Source of the DNA: Micrococcales bacterium
GTDB taxonomy: Bacteria > Actinomycetota > Actinomycetes > Actinomycetales > Dermatophilaceae
Reading direction: 5' to 3'
Length of the DNA stretch: 64,000 nucleotides
Assembly: GCA_021287075.1 (NCBI GenBank)
Contig: JAJTBD010000001.1
Coordinates: forward strand, 124,001-188,000
Numbering within the stretch: position 1 is the first letter of the stretch; each line of letters begins with the position of its first letter. Positions 9,263 to 17,868 of this stretch are shown here, piece by piece. The translations under genes were made by a program, and so were the position numbers. The notes beneath the pieces were generated by a model. It had not been told where the DNA came from. It was given only the letters and a program-made list of their open reading frames with translations, and made no database searches.

Positions 9263-9321
9263 CTCTCCGCACGCAGAAATGCGGGGCCGGACACCAAACC
9301 GGACCACAACGCAGCGCGCAC

Positions 9322-9394
9322 GCGGATGTAGCTCAGTTGGTAGAGCGCAACCTTGCCAAGGTTGAGGTCGCCGGTTCGAGCCCGGTCATCCGCT
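9322..9394 (+). tRNA. tRNA-Gly(GCC)
   Basis: A 73-nt cloverleaf: acceptor arm pairs 9322-9328 with 9387-9393, the D-arm and GGTTCGAGCC T-arm are intact, and the anticodon loop TTGCCAA gives GCC. CCA is not encoded. Confidence 0.96.
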
Positions 9395-9418
9395 CGGAGG
9401 GTTGTTTACCGCCTTCAC

Positions 9419-9489
9419 GGTGGAGTGGCCGAGAGGCGAGGCAGCGGCCTGCAAAGCCGCGTACACGGGTTCAAATCCCGTCTCCACCT
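9419..9489 (+). tRNA. tRNA-Cys(GCA)
   Basis: A 71-nt cloverleaf: acceptor GGTGGAG (9419-9425) pairs with CTCCACC (9482-9488); anticodon loop CTGCAAA gives GCA; discriminator T is right for Cys. CCA is not encoded. Confidence 0.96.
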
Positions 9490-9512
9490 CGCAGATCAGC
9501 ATGACCCTGCTC

Positions 9513-9587
9513 GGGCGATTGGCGCAGTGGTAGCGCGCTTCCTTGACACGGAAGAGGTCACTGGTTCAAACCCAGTATCGCCCACCA
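9513..9587 (+). tRNA. tRNA-Val(GAC)
   Basis: Acceptor GGGCGAT (9513-9519) pairs with ATCGCCC (9577-9583), anticodon loop TTGACAC gives GAC, discriminator A at 9584, and the CCA end is encoded at 9585-9587, unlike the two upstream tRNAs. Confidence 0.96.
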
Positions 9588-9592
9588 GTACC

Positions 9593-9625
9593 AGAAGGCC
9601 CCGGACATCACGTCCGGGGCCTTCT
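9593..9625. terminator. Terminator of tRNA cluster and XRE-cupin operon
   Basis: Perfect 14-bp arms (9593-9606, 9612-9625) around a 5-nt loop, just after tRNA-Val and before the convergent stop of the XRE-cupin gene, so it can serve both strands. Confidence 0.75.
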
Positions 9626-9643
9626 CCGTTGTCGCCAGGCGGC

Positions 9644-10237
9644 TCAGGCCAGCGAGACCACCCTGACAAAGACGCACCGTGCCCTGCCCTCGTTGGCATA
9701 GGAGTAGGCGCGGTCGCTGTCGAGGCGGGCGGAGCCGCCGGCGCGCACCTCGACGACCTGGTCGTCGGCGGTGATGGTCAGGGTCCCGGACAGGACGTGG
9801 AAGAGCTCCTGCGAGCGGGCCGGATCCGGCTGACCGACATAGCGGTCGCCGGGCACGAGCTCCCAGCGCCAGAGGTCGGCCGTGCGTCCGTGGGCCGCAG
9901 CAAGGAGGTATGCCGCGCTGCCCGCCTCGCTGGACCACACCAGCGTGTGGGTGCCTGGCTCGTGGACCGAGATCGGCCCGGCGGTGGCAGGCGCCTCCAG
10001 CAGCGTCGTCGTCTCCGTCCCGAGCGCGCGGGCCACCCGGGTGATGGTCACCAGGCTGGGGTTGGCCTGGCCGAGCTCGATCTGGGTCAGCAGCCGGCGA
10101 CTGATCTCGGAGCGGTCGGCCAGCTGCTGCACCGTCAGCGACTGCGCAGTGCGCCGCTCGCGCACGCGCTGGCCGATCTGGGCGAGGAACTGCTGGGTCA
10201 GCAGCCCCTCGCCCGTGCCGTCTTCCGCGGCGGCCAT
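9644..10237 (-). CDS. XRE-family regulator with C-terminal cupin domain
   Basis: A 197-aa protein started at the ATG at 10237, which overlaps the stop of the VOC gene by one base (TGATG). Residues about 20-75 form a helix-turn-helix of the XRE type (LTVQQLADRSEISRRLLTQIELGQANPSL), and residues about 110-190 form a cupin barrel (LFHVLSGTLTITADDQVVEVRAG). This fold pair is used by regulators that sense small metabolites, often amines or amino acids. It is cotranscribed with the VOC gene and faces two decarboxylase genes, so an amino acid or amine ligand is a fair guess (inference). Confidence 0.85.
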   Translation of the reverse strand: MAAAEDGTGEGLLTQQFLAQIGQRVRERRTAQSLTVQQLADRSEISRRLLTQIELGQANPSLVTITRVARALGTETTTLLEAPATAGPISVHEPGTHTLVWSSEAGSAAYLLAAAHGRTADLWRWELVPGDRYVGQPDPARSQELFHVLSGTLTITADDQVVEVRAGGSARLDSDRAYSYANEGRARCVFVRVVSLA

Positions 10238-10680
10238 CAGACTGCGAAGAGCTGTCCGAGGTCGCGGAAAGCCTTGAACTCCAGCGCATTTCCGGACGGG
10301 TCGAGGAAGAACATCGTCCACTGCTCACCGGGCGTGCCCTCGAAGCGCACGTAGGGCTCGATGACGAAGTCGGTGCCGGCCTCGGTCAGGCGGGCGGCCA
10401 GCTCCTGGAAGCGGTCGACCTCGAGGACCAGCCCGAAGTGGGGGACCGGCACCATCTTGCCGTCGACGGGGTTGTGGCCGGCCACTGCGTTGGTGTGGTT
10501 GTCGACCTGGTGGGTGACGACCTGGTGGCCCTCCATGTCCCAGTCGGTCCAGCGGTCGTCGGACCGGCCGCGACCGAAGCCGAGGACCTCTCCGTAGAAC
10601 TGGCGGGCGGCCTCGATGTCGTGGACGGGGATGGCGAGGTGGAAGGGCGGGCGGGTCTGGGTCGTGGTCTCAGTGCTCAT
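10237..10680 (-). CDS. VOC-superfamily (glyoxalase/extradiol dioxygenase-like) protein
   Basis: A 147-aa protein from the ATG at 10680. The betaalphabetabetabeta pattern of the vicinal oxygen chelate fold is clear: FHLAIPVHDIEAARQFYGEVLGF at the start and WTMFFLDPSGNALEFKAF at the end. Candidate metal ligands are His in FHLAIPV, His in PHFGLVL and Glu in NALEFKAF. It could be an extradiol dioxygenase-like or glyoxalase-like enzyme; the substrate is unknown. The start is set by a promoter whose predicted +1 coincides with this ATG; the frame continues upstream but crosses that promoter. Confidence 0.8.
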   Translation of the reverse strand: MSTETTTQTRPPFHLAIPVHDIEAARQFYGEVLGFGRGRSDDRWTDWDMEGHQVVTHQVDNHTNAVAGHNPVDGKMVPVPHFGLVLEVDRFQELAARLTEAGTDFVIEPYVRFEGTPGEQWTMFFLDPSGNALEFKAFRDLGQLFAV

Positions 10681-10687
10681 GATGAGC

Positions 10688-10724
10688 AGAATAGTGCGCA
10701 CGATGGAGTCTTTCAAGTGCGCAC
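10688..10724 (-). promoter_or_regulatory. Leaderless promoter with paired GTGCGCAC operators
   Basis: Minus strand: TTGAAA (10716-10711), 17-bp spacer, TATTCT (10693-10688), then 7 nt to the ATG at 10680. Two copies of the palindromic octamer GTGCGCAC lie at 10694-10701 (in the spacer against the -10) and 10717-10724 (against the -35), centres 23 bp apart. A partial third copy (GTGCGCGAC) is near 10758. Likely autoregulatory operators of the XRE-cupin protein (inference). Confidence 0.65.
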
Positions 10725-10819
10725 CGCCGGTCGTACGGGTCCGAACTGTTCGCTAGAGTGCGCGACAGCCCGTGCCCACCCGGCCGGTCGCCCGCCCCAC
10801 ACCGCCTCGGAGGACCTTC

Positions 10820-12226
10820 GTGAGCATCGAGTACACCGCGCCGCAGCACCTGACCCGAGTGCCGTCGGCCATCTGGGGCGACGAGTCGCAGATCGTCGAC
10901 GCGGCCTTCACCTGGGCGGCCAACCGCGCGGTGCGGGCGAGTGATCCCAAGACCACCGCACGCCAGGCGAGCGACCTCGACGACGCGGCCGGCGTGACCA
11001 TCACCGCCGGTGGGATCGGGCACGCCGAGGCCATGCGCATCTTCGAGGACGTGCTCGTCCCCGCGACCCGCGCGCAGGACGACCCCCTCAACCTCGCCTA
11101 CATCCCGGCTGCCCCGACACGGGCGGCCGTGGCCTTCGACGCCGTGGTCTCCAGCGCCAACATCTTCGGCGGCATGTGGGAGGCCGGCGCCGGCGGCATC
11201 TGGGCCGAGAACCAGGCGATCGCCTGGATCACCGGGCTGCTCGACTGGCCCGAGAGCGCCGGCGGCGGCTTCGTCTCCGGCGGCACCTCCGGCAACCTGT
11301 CCGCCCTGGCCGCGGCGCGGCATACCGCCCGCAAGAAGCGTGGGGGAGAGCGCCCGGCCGGCGGCTGGAAGGTCGCCTGCACCACCACCGCCCACTCCTC
11401 GATCCAGTCGGCCGCCAACCTCCTCGACGCCGACGTGATCGACGTCGAGGTCGACGAGCGCGGGCACATGACCGGTGACGCGCTGCGAGCCGCCTTCGAG
11501 GCAGACCCCGACATCTTCGCCGTCGTCGCCTCCGCCGGCACGACCAACGCCGGCATCATCGACGACCTGGCCGACGTGGCCGACGTGTGCGAGGAGTACG
11601 GCGCGTGGCTGCACGTCGACGGCGCCTACGGCGGTGCCGGTCTGGCCGCCCCCAGCGTGCGCGAGCGCTACAAGGGCATTGAGCGCGCCGACTCCTTCAT
11701 CGTCGACCCGCACAAGTGGCTCTTCGCCCCCTATGACTGCTGCGCCCTGATCTATCGCGACCCGGCCAAGGCGATGGACGCGCACTCCCAGCACGCCTCC
11801 TATCTCGACATGGTCGACCGCGACGAGTGGAACCCCTCCGACCTCGCCGCCCACCTCTCGCGTCGTGTCCGGGGCCTGCCGCTGTGGTTCTCGCTCGCGA
11901 CCCACGGCACCGACCGATACACCGCCGCCGTCGAGCGCACCCTCGAGACCGCACGCGAGGTCACCGAGGCGATCCGCGGCCTGCGCCACCTCGAGCTCGT
12001 CGTCGAGCCCGAGCTGTCGGTGATCGTCTTCCGCCGGATCGGCTGGGACGACGCGGCCTACGCCCGATGGTCCAAGCGGATGGCGGTCGAGGGCATCATC
12101 CTGTGCATCCCCACCAAATACGAGGGCGAGACGGTCCTGCGGCTGGCCTTCGTCAACCCCGAGACCGACCCCGTCCGGGTCGCGGGCGTGCTCGCGACGA
12201 CCATGCGAGACGACGCTGGGCACTGA
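10820..12226 (+). CDS. Group II PLP-dependent amino acid decarboxylase
   Basis: A 468-aa protein started at the GTG at 10820, preceded by GGAGG six bases upstream (an in-frame GTG at 10772 lacks a ribosome site). It is a group II decarboxylase (aromatic-L-amino-acid/DABA/glutamate type): GGTSGNLSALAAAR binds cofactor phosphate, HVDGAYGG carries the PLP-contacting Asp, and the PLP lysine is in DPHKWLF. The second half contains the SxHASYLD-like segment of tyrosine/tryptophan-type enzymes. The substrate cannot be fixed from sequence. It diverges from the VOC/XRE-cupin operon and is followed by a second decarboxylase. Confidence 0.88.
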   Translation: MSIEYTAPQHLTRVPSAIWGDESQIVDAAFTWAANRAVRASDPKTTARQASDLDDAAGVTITAGGIGHAEAMRIFEDVLVPATRAQDDPLNLAYIPAAPTRAAVAFDAVVSSANIFGGMWEAGAGGIWAENQAIAWITGLLDWPESAGGGFVSGGTSGNLSALAAARHTARKKRGGERPAGGWKVACTTTAHSSIQSAANLLDADVIDVEVDERGHMTGDALRAAFEADPDIFAVVASAGTTNAGIIDDLADVADVCEEYGAWLHVDGAYGGAGLAAPSVRERYKGIERADSFIVDPHKWLFAPYDCCALIYRDPAKAMDAHSQHASYLDMVDRDEWNPSDLAAHLSRRVRGLPLWFSLATHGTDRYTAAVERTLETAREVTEAIRGLRHLELVVEPELSVIVFRRIGWDDAAYARWSKRMAVEGIILCIPTKYEGETVLRLAFVNPETDPVRVAGVLATTMRDDAGH

Positions 12227-12269
12227 GCCGCTGCACGCGTAGCGTGAGCGCCGACGCAAGGAGGCGCCC

Positions 12270-13637
12270 ATGAGAGTCACCGACTGGCTCGTCCCGGCCG
12301 CACAGGCCATCGAGGCCTGGCAGGACCGGTTCGGCCCGTTCACGCCGCACCCCTCCCTCGACGTCGCCGACGGCGACATCGAGGGGGCGCTGGGGCGCCT
12401 CACCGAGCGGCTCACCGACAACTACCCCTTCTTCCACCCCCGGTATGCCGGGCAGATGCTCAAGCCACCCCACCCTGCCGCTGTGGTCGGCTATCTGGCG
12501 GCGATGCTGATCAACCCCAACAACCATGCGCTCGACGGCGGCCCGGCCACAGCCGCGATGGAGAAGGAGGTCGTCGCCGACCTCGCCCGCATGCTCGGCC
12601 TGCCCCAGCACCTGGGCCACCTGACGACCAGCGGCACCATCGCCAACCTCGAGGCGCTCTTCGTCGCCCGAGAGCTGCACCCCGGCAAGGCGGTCGCGCA
12701 CAGCGCCGACGCCCACTACACCCACGCTCGCATGTGTCACGTCCTCGGTGTGGAGTCCGTTGCGGTGCCGACGGACTCGGCAGGGCGCATCCGCCTCGAC
12801 GAGCTCGACCGGCTGCTCGCGACCGGACGCATCGGCACGGTCGTCGCGACCGCCGGCACCACGGGCATGGGCTGCCTCGACGAGGTCCACGACATCGTGC
12901 CGATGGCCCGCCGGCACGGCGTGCGGGTCCACGTCGATGCGGCCTACGGCGGCTTCTTCGGTCTCATCGCCGACGACAGCGCCGACGGGGTCGCGGCCGC
13001 ACCCTTTGCCGCGATCGGCAGCGCGGACTCCGTCGTCATCGACCCGCACAAGCACGGGCTCCAGCCCTATGGCTGCGGCGCCGTCCTCTTTGCGGATCCT
13101 GCTGTGGGACAGCTCTATTCGCACGACTCGCCCTACACCTACTTCACCTCCGACGAGCTCCACCTCGGCGAGATCTCGCTGGAGTGCTCGCGCTCCGGCG
13201 CGGCCGCCGCCGCACTGTGGCTCACCACCCAGGTGCTGCCGCTCACCCCCGATGGCCTCGGCGCGGTGCTGCGACCCGGCCGGCGCGCCGCCCTGGACTG
13301 GGTCGAGACGATGCCGCGTGATGTCCTCCAGCCCTTCATGGCCCCCGAGCTCGACATCGTCGGCTATGTCCCCGCGGGGACGAGCCTGTCCCAGATCGAC
13401 CGGGTCAGCGCCGAGGTGATGGACCGCGCGATGCACCTGCCGCCGGACGAGGCCGTGTTTGTCGCGACCTATGCCGTGCGGGCCGATCAACTGCGCGGGC
13501 TCGACTTCCAGCCGACCGCCGACACCGACACGGTGCGCATCCTGCGCAGCGTGATGATGAAGCCGGAGAGCGAGGGGTGGACCGGTCGCAACCTCGAGAC
13601 GCTCGCCCGCCTGACGCGCGAGGCCCTGTCCGCCTGA
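12270..13637 (+). CDS. Second group II PLP-dependent decarboxylase
   Basis: A 455-aa protein with its own AAGGAGG ribosome site and a TAGCGT box at 12240-12245. It shares the group II fold (TTSGTIANLEALFVARE; HVDAAYGGFFG; DPHKHGLQPYGCG with the PLP lysine) but is only distantly similar to the upstream decarboxylase, with a His after the PLP lysine instead of Trp, as in glutamate decarboxylase/MfnA-like branches. The pair is therefore not a recent duplication. The last codons and stop lie within a 23-bp tandem repeat. Substrate unknown. Confidence 0.86.
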   Translation: MRVTDWLVPAAQAIEAWQDRFGPFTPHPSLDVADGDIEGALGRLTERLTDNYPFFHPRYAGQMLKPPHPAAVVGYLAAMLINPNNHALDGGPATAAMEKEVVADLARMLGLPQHLGHLTTSGTIANLEALFVARELHPGKAVAHSADAHYTHARMCHVLGVESVAVPTDSAGRIRLDELDRLLATGRIGTVVATAGTTGMGCLDEVHDIVPMARRHGVRVHVDAAYGGFFGLIADDSADGVAAAPFAAIGSADSVVIDPHKHGLQPYGCGAVLFADPAVGQLYSHDSPYTYFTSDELHLGEISLECSRSGAAAAALWLTTQVLPLTPDGLGAVLRPGRRAALDWVETMPRDVLQPFMAPELDIVGYVPAGTSLSQIDRVSAEVMDRAMHLPPDEAVFVATYAVRADQLRGLDFQPTADTDTVRILRSVMMKPESEGWTGRNLETLARLTREALSA

Positions 13638-13653
13638 CGCGCGAGGCCCTGTC
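13608..13653 (+). repeat. 23-bp tandem duplication at decarboxylase 3' end
   Basis: Two identical 23-bp units (13608-13630 and 13631-13653) plus a third partial copy of 10 bp. The unit is not a multiple of three, so the second copy is read in another frame and supplies the TGA stop at 13635-13637. It looks like a replication-slippage event that changed the C-terminus. Confidence 0.85.
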
Positions 13654-13713
13654 CGCCTGACGCCGCTGAGGCCTGGACCACAAGACCTGTGAGCACCGAC
13701 AAGGAGCAGCACG

Positions 13714-14913
13714 ATGAGCTATGACGTCGAGTCCCTGAGGGCGCAGTTCCCTTCTCTCGCAGGGGGAACGGCATATTTCGACGGACCCGGTGGCAGCCAG
13801 ACCCCGGCCCGAGTCGCCGAGGCGGTGGCGACCACCATGACCTCGCCGCTGGCCAACCGTGGCTCGGTCACCGAGGCCGAGCGCAACGCGGAGGCGGCCG
13901 TCGTCGGCTGCCGTGAGGCGCTGGCCGATCTGGTCGGGGCCGACCCTCGCGGCGTCGTCGTCGGGCGCAGCATGACCGACCTGACCTTTGACATCGCCCG
14001 CACGCTCGCCCAGGCGTGGGGACCCGGGGACGAGGTCATCGTGACCCGCCTCGACCACGACGCCAACGTGCGGCCGTGGGTGATCGCTGCCGAGCGCGCG
14101 GGGGCGGCGGTGCGCTGGGTCGACTTCGACCCCCAGACGGCCGAGCTCGACCTGGGCTCGTTGGACGAGGCGCTCAGCGAGCGCACCCGGGTGGTGGCGG
14201 TGACGGCCGCGTCCAACCTGCTCGGCACCCAGCCGCCCGTCGCCGACATCGCCGCCCGCGCCCACGACGCCGGTGCGCTGGTCTATGTCGACGCAGTCCA
14301 CTACACGGCGCATGAGCCGGCGGACATGGCGGCCATGGGTGCCGACTTCCTGGCGTGCTCGCCCTACAAGTTCATGGGCCCGCACTGCGGCACGGTGATC
14401 GGCCGGCCCGAGGTGCTCGAGGACATACGGCCCGACAAGCTGCTGCCGTCGACCGATGCCGTCCCGGAGCGCTTCGAGCTCGGCACCCTGCCCTATGAGC
14501 TGATGTCAGGGGTCACGGCCGCGGTGGACTTCATCGCCGACATCGCTGGTGGAGAGGGCGATCGGCGCTCTCGCGTGATCACGTCCATGGAGGCCGTCCG
14601 GGCCCACGAGGACCGGCTCCGCAAGCGCATCGAGGAGGGCCTCGCCGAGCTGCCGGGTGTCACCGTGCACTCGCGGGCCGAGCGGCGCACGCCGACGCTG
14701 CTGGTGACCTTCGCGGACGCCCCTGCGGAGACGGCATACCACCATCTCGCCACGCTGGGGGTCAACGCGCCCGCCAGCCACTTCTATGCGATCGAGGCGT
14801 CGCGTCGGCTGGGGCTGGAGGACCGTGGCGGCCTGCGGATCGGGCTGGCGCCCTACAGCAACGACGACGACGTCGACCGGCTGCTGGAGGGGCTGCGCTC
14901 CTTCCGCGGCTGA
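13714..14913 (+). CDS. Cysteine desulfurase-like class V aminotransferase
   Basis: A 399-aa class V aminotransferase resembling the cysteine-desulfurase-like family typified by VC1184. The N-terminus AYFDGPGGSQTP and the PLP-lysine segment FLACSPYKFMGPHCG are diagnostic. The catalytic Cys loop of true NifS/IscS enzymes is not evident, so desulfurase activity is doubtful; a different lyase or transaminase role is possible. RBS AAGGAG lies upstream. It probably belongs to the decarboxylase cluster and converges on the ABC transporter gene with only 4 bp between stops. Confidence 0.82.
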   Translation: MSYDVESLRAQFPSLAGGTAYFDGPGGSQTPARVAEAVATTMTSPLANRGSVTEAERNAEAAVVGCREALADLVGADPRGVVVGRSMTDLTFDIARTLAQAWGPGDEVIVTRLDHDANVRPWVIAAERAGAAVRWVDFDPQTAELDLGSLDEALSERTRVVAVTAASNLLGTQPPVADIAARAHDAGALVYVDAVHYTAHEPADMAAMGADFLACSPYKFMGPHCGTVIGRPEVLEDIRPDKLLPSTDAVPERFELGTLPYELMSGVTAAVDFIADIAGGEGDRRSRVITSMEAVRAHEDRLRKRIEEGLAELPGVTVHSRAERRTPTLLVTFADAPAETAYHHLATLGVNAPASHFYAIEASRRLGLEDRGGLRIGLAPYSNDDDVDRLLEGLRSFRG

Positions 14914-14917
14914 CCCG

Positions 14918-16732
14918 TCAGCCCGTGATGTCGAAGTCGCGCAGGCGCTTGCGGTCCTGCTTGGACGCCGAGGCCTGGAGCGCCAGCAGCTCTGAATAGA
15001 TGCCGCCGGTCGTGGCCAGGTCTGCGGGAGAGCCGATCTCGTCGACCTGCCCGTCGCGCAGGGTCACGATGGTGTCGACGCTCGAGATCGTCGAGAGGCG
15101 ATGGGCGATGATCAGCGTCGTGCGGTCGGCCATCAGCTCGTCGAGCCCGCGCTGGACCAGCCGCTCCGCCTTGGTGTCGAGCGCGGAGGTGGCCTCGTCG
15201 AGCACGAGGACGGGGGCGTCCTTGAGCATCGCCCGGGCCACGGCGATCCGCTGGCGCTGGCCACCGGACAGCTTGAGGCCACGCTCACCGATCAGCTGGT
15301 CATAGCCCTGCTCGAACTTCGAGATGAACGCATGGGCATTGGCCTTGGTCGCCGCCTCGACGATCTCCTCGTCGGTCGCGTCCGGGCGGCCATAGGCGAT
15401 GTTCTCGCGGATCGTGCCGGAGAAGAGCGAGGCGTCCTGGAAGACGACGCCGACCGAGGCCCGCACCTGCTCCAGCGGCAGCTCGGCGACGTCGTGCCCG
15501 CACAGCAGCAGCCGCCCGCTGTCGGGCCGATAGAGCCCGAGCAGCAGGCTGACGAGGGTGGTCTTGCCGCCACCGCTCTCGGACACCAGCGCGACGCGCT
15601 TGCCCGGCGCGACCGAGAAGGACACATCGCGGATGACCTCCTGCCCGCCCTCGTAGCCGAACGAGACACGCTCGAGGTCGATGGCGGCGGCCTCCGCGCA
15701 CGTCGGGGCCAGCGCGGCATACCCGCTCGTGGCGCGCGCGCCCACGGCGGCGAGCTCGCGCTCGGGCTGCTCCTCCATGACCTTGAAGTAGTCGACGCTG
15801 CCGGCGACGGCGCGCTGCCCGTGGTCGACGAGGAAGCTCATCATCCCGACCGGCTGCTTGGCCATCGCGACCAGCTGGAGGAGCAGGACCATGTCGCCGA
15901 CCGTCATCAGGCCGCGCGCGGTGCGCACGAAGATCAGCGCGTAGACGCCGAAGAAGACGAGGTTGAGGAAGCCACGCCGTCCGGTGTCCATCAGGTGCCA
16001 GTAGCGCGACTGCTCGCGGGTGATGGCGATGGTGCGGTCGTAGTGACGCTCGAAGAGGTCCCGCTCCCGACGCTCCTGGACGAAGGACTTGACGACGCGG
16101 ATCTGACCGATGACCTCGGCGAAACGGCCTCCGGCAGAGTCGATCTCGGTGTTCTTGGCGCTCTCGTGGACGAGCCATCGCCTGCTCGTCATCGTCGTGA
16201 GCAGCATGTAGGCCGGGAAGATGATCGCCAGCAGGATGGTCAACGGCAGGTAGTAGTAGGCCGAGATGCCCAGGACCGCGACGACCGTCAGCAGCATCGG
16301 GAAGAAGTTGTTGGCAAAGGTCTGGAGGAAGTCGGTGACCCCGGTGATCGAGCGCGTCAGCCGGCTGATGACGGTGCCGGTGACCTCGTTGTCGAAGTAG
16401 CGCTGGGGGAGCGAGAGCAGCTTGTCGTAGTAGCGCTGCGAGAGGATCGCGCGCAGCCGCGCCGACATGGTGTCACCGAGGTAGCCACCGATATTGGTGA
16501 CCACGGAGTTGGCGAGCTCGGCGAGGAGCAGCCCGGCGGCCAGCCACAGGACGGTGCGCACCGCGCCCCCGGTCTGGCCCTGCGTGGCGGCCACGACGGT
16601 GTCGGTCGCGTGCTTGAGCAGGAAGGGGGTGGCCAGCGCTGTCGCCGCGGTCAGCACCGAGCAGACCACGATGCCGACATAGAGCGGCGTGAGCTCGCGG
16701 GTGCTGGCCAGGATGCGGCCGAGGGTCCTCAT
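14918..16732 (-). CDS. ABC exporter (fused permease-ATPase)
   Basis: A 604-aa half-transporter. Residues 1-300 hold about six transmembrane helices of a type I ABC exporter; residues 350-590 hold the nucleotide-binding domain with Walker A SESGGGKTT, Q-loop VVFQDASLF, signature LSGGQRQR, Walker B VLVLDEATSALD and switch His in IIAHRL. The serines of Walker A (SESGGGKTT instead of GxSGxGKS/T) are a mild variant. Expected to export a lipid, drug or peptide as a homodimer; no substrate is implied. Its start overlaps the stop of the FUSC gene by four bases, indicating one transcript. Confidence 0.9.
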   Translation of the reverse strand: MRTLGRILASTRELTPLYVGIVVCSVLTAATALATPFLLKHATDTVVAATQGQTGGAVRTVLWLAAGLLLAELANSVVTNIGGYLGDTMSARLRAILSQRYYDKLLSLPQRYFDNEVTGTVISRLTRSITGVTDFLQTFANNFFPMLLTVVAVLGISAYYYLPLTILLAIIFPAYMLLTTMTSRRWLVHESAKNTEIDSAGGRFAEVIGQIRVVKSFVQERRERDLFERHYDRTIAITREQSRYWHLMDTGRRGFLNLVFFGVYALIFVRTARGLMTVGDMVLLLQLVAMAKQPVGMMSFLVDHGQRAVAGSVDYFKVMEEQPERELAAVGARATSGYAALAPTCAEAAAIDLERVSFGYEGGQEVIRDVSFSVAPGKRVALVSESGGGKTTLVSLLLGLYRPDSGRLLLCGHDVAELPLEQVRASVGVVFQDASLFSGTIRENIAYGRPDATDEEIVEAATKANAHAFISKFEQGYDQLIGERGLKLSGGQRQRIAVARAMLKDAPVLVLDEATSALDTKAERLVQRGLDELMADRTTLIIAHRLSTISSVDTIVTLRDGQVDEIGSPADLATTGGIYSELLALQASASKQDRKRLRDFDITG

Positions 16733-17859
16733 GCAGTGGGCTCCGTCCCGAAGATGTCCGGCAGGTGTGGTCCGTATGCCGCGGCGACCGTCCGCAGCGC
16801 GCGCCGGGCGTCGATGCCGAGGGCGCCGAGCGAGTGGGCCCGCTCGTCGTCGATCCTGGCGTCGGTCACCGTGGCCAGATAGTGGTCGAGCGCCTGCTCG
16901 GCCGCCCGGACCGGCTCCGAGTCAGGGGCGATCCGCGTGGGATCGTCCAGCGCGGTCGCGAGGCTGTCGAGGACGTCGATGGCCGCGGCCCGCACGTCCT
17001 CGGGCAGGTCGTCCTGCTCGGTGGCCACCTCGCCCGTCAGCAGCAGGGCGCTGCCGAGGATCGCGCTGCACTGCACCAGCCCGCGGGCGGCCTCGAGCAG
17101 GGGCTCCTCCCGCTCGGGGGCCTGGAGCCGGGTGGGATAGCCGCGCCTGGCCCGGATCATCTCACGGGCGGCGGTGCGGGTGCGCAGCTCCGCCTCGGCC
17201 AGGCCATCGAGCGCATCGCCCGCGTCCTGGGCCGTGTCGCCCCGGATGGCCTCGGCCGTCTCACGCAGCTTTGCCACCAGCTCCCGGCGGTGCACCGTGA
17301 TCGCCCGGTCGAGCAGGGGCACGGTCTGCTGGCCGATGAGCAGATAGTTGACGAGCACGCCCACGACGCCGCCGACAAGGATCTGACCGAGGTATGCCGC
17401 GGCGTAGTCCTGCGGGTGCGGCCCGCCGACGGTGAGGGTGAAGAGCGCGCCGACGGGCACCCACGTGCGCGCCTCGCCGAACCAGGGGATGCCGGTGGCG
17501 AGCAGGCCCAGGCCCACGGCGATCGCGACGGTGAGCGCATCGGTGGGGCCGATCCACTGGAGACCAAGGGCGATGAGGATCCCCGCCAGAAGGGCGCTGG
17601 TCGTCTGGAGCGCCGTGCGCACCGAGTCGACGGCCGCAGGCAGCACGACGGAATAGGCGCCGAGGGCGGCGTAGTAGGGGGCATCGGCGAACGGCTGCGG
17701 CAGGTGGGCGCCGACGACATAGGCGAGCCCGGCGGCTGCCGAGCCCTTGAGGGCGGTGCCGAGCAGGGGCCACCGGGTCAGGGTCGAGAAGAGCCTGGTG
17801 CTGCGGCGGCGACGGTCCCGGGCCAGGACCGGCCGGGTCGCGTCGGAGAGGGGGGACAC
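16729..17859 (-). CDS. FUSC-family membrane protein (aromatic acid exporter-like)
   Basis: A 376-aa protein with about six hydrophobic helices in residues 35-185 and a long cytoplasmic C-terminal half containing mixed charged helices. This is the layout of FUSC/AaeB/ArAE-like proteins, which include fusaric acid and p-hydroxybenzoate efflux components. It is followed directly by the ABC exporter (ATG overlap), so both may export related compounds. Assignment rests on topology and on segments such as YYAALGAYSVVLPAAVDSVR; function is inferred. Confidence 0.75.
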   Translation of the reverse strand: MSPLSDATRPVLARDRRRRSTRLFSTLTRWPLLGTALKGSAAAGLAYVVGAHLPQPFADAPYYAALGAYSVVLPAAVDSVRTALQTTSALLAGILIALGLQWIGPTDALTVAIAVGLGLLATGIPWFGEARTWVPVGALFTLTVGGPHPQDYAAAYLGQILVGGVVGVLVNYLLIGQQTVPLLDRAITVHRRELVAKLRETAEAIRGDTAQDAGDALDGLAEAELRTRTAAREMIRARRGYPTRLQAPEREEPLLEAARGLVQCSAILGSALLLTGEVATEQDDLPEDVRAAAIDVLDSLATALDDPTRIAPDSEPVRAAEQALDHYLATVTDARIDDERAHSLGALGIDARRALRTVAAAYGPHLPDIFGTEPTA

Positions 17860-17868
17860 CTGTAGAGG

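Noticed and set aside
9322..9587. tRNA cluster as an attachment site for an integrated element
   Set aside because: No integrase, no repeated tRNA 3' end nearby, and the flanking genes look native.
12153..13712. Long minus-strand open frames opposite both decarboxylase genes
   Set aside because: No domain signatures, and they mirror well-supported plus-strand genes.
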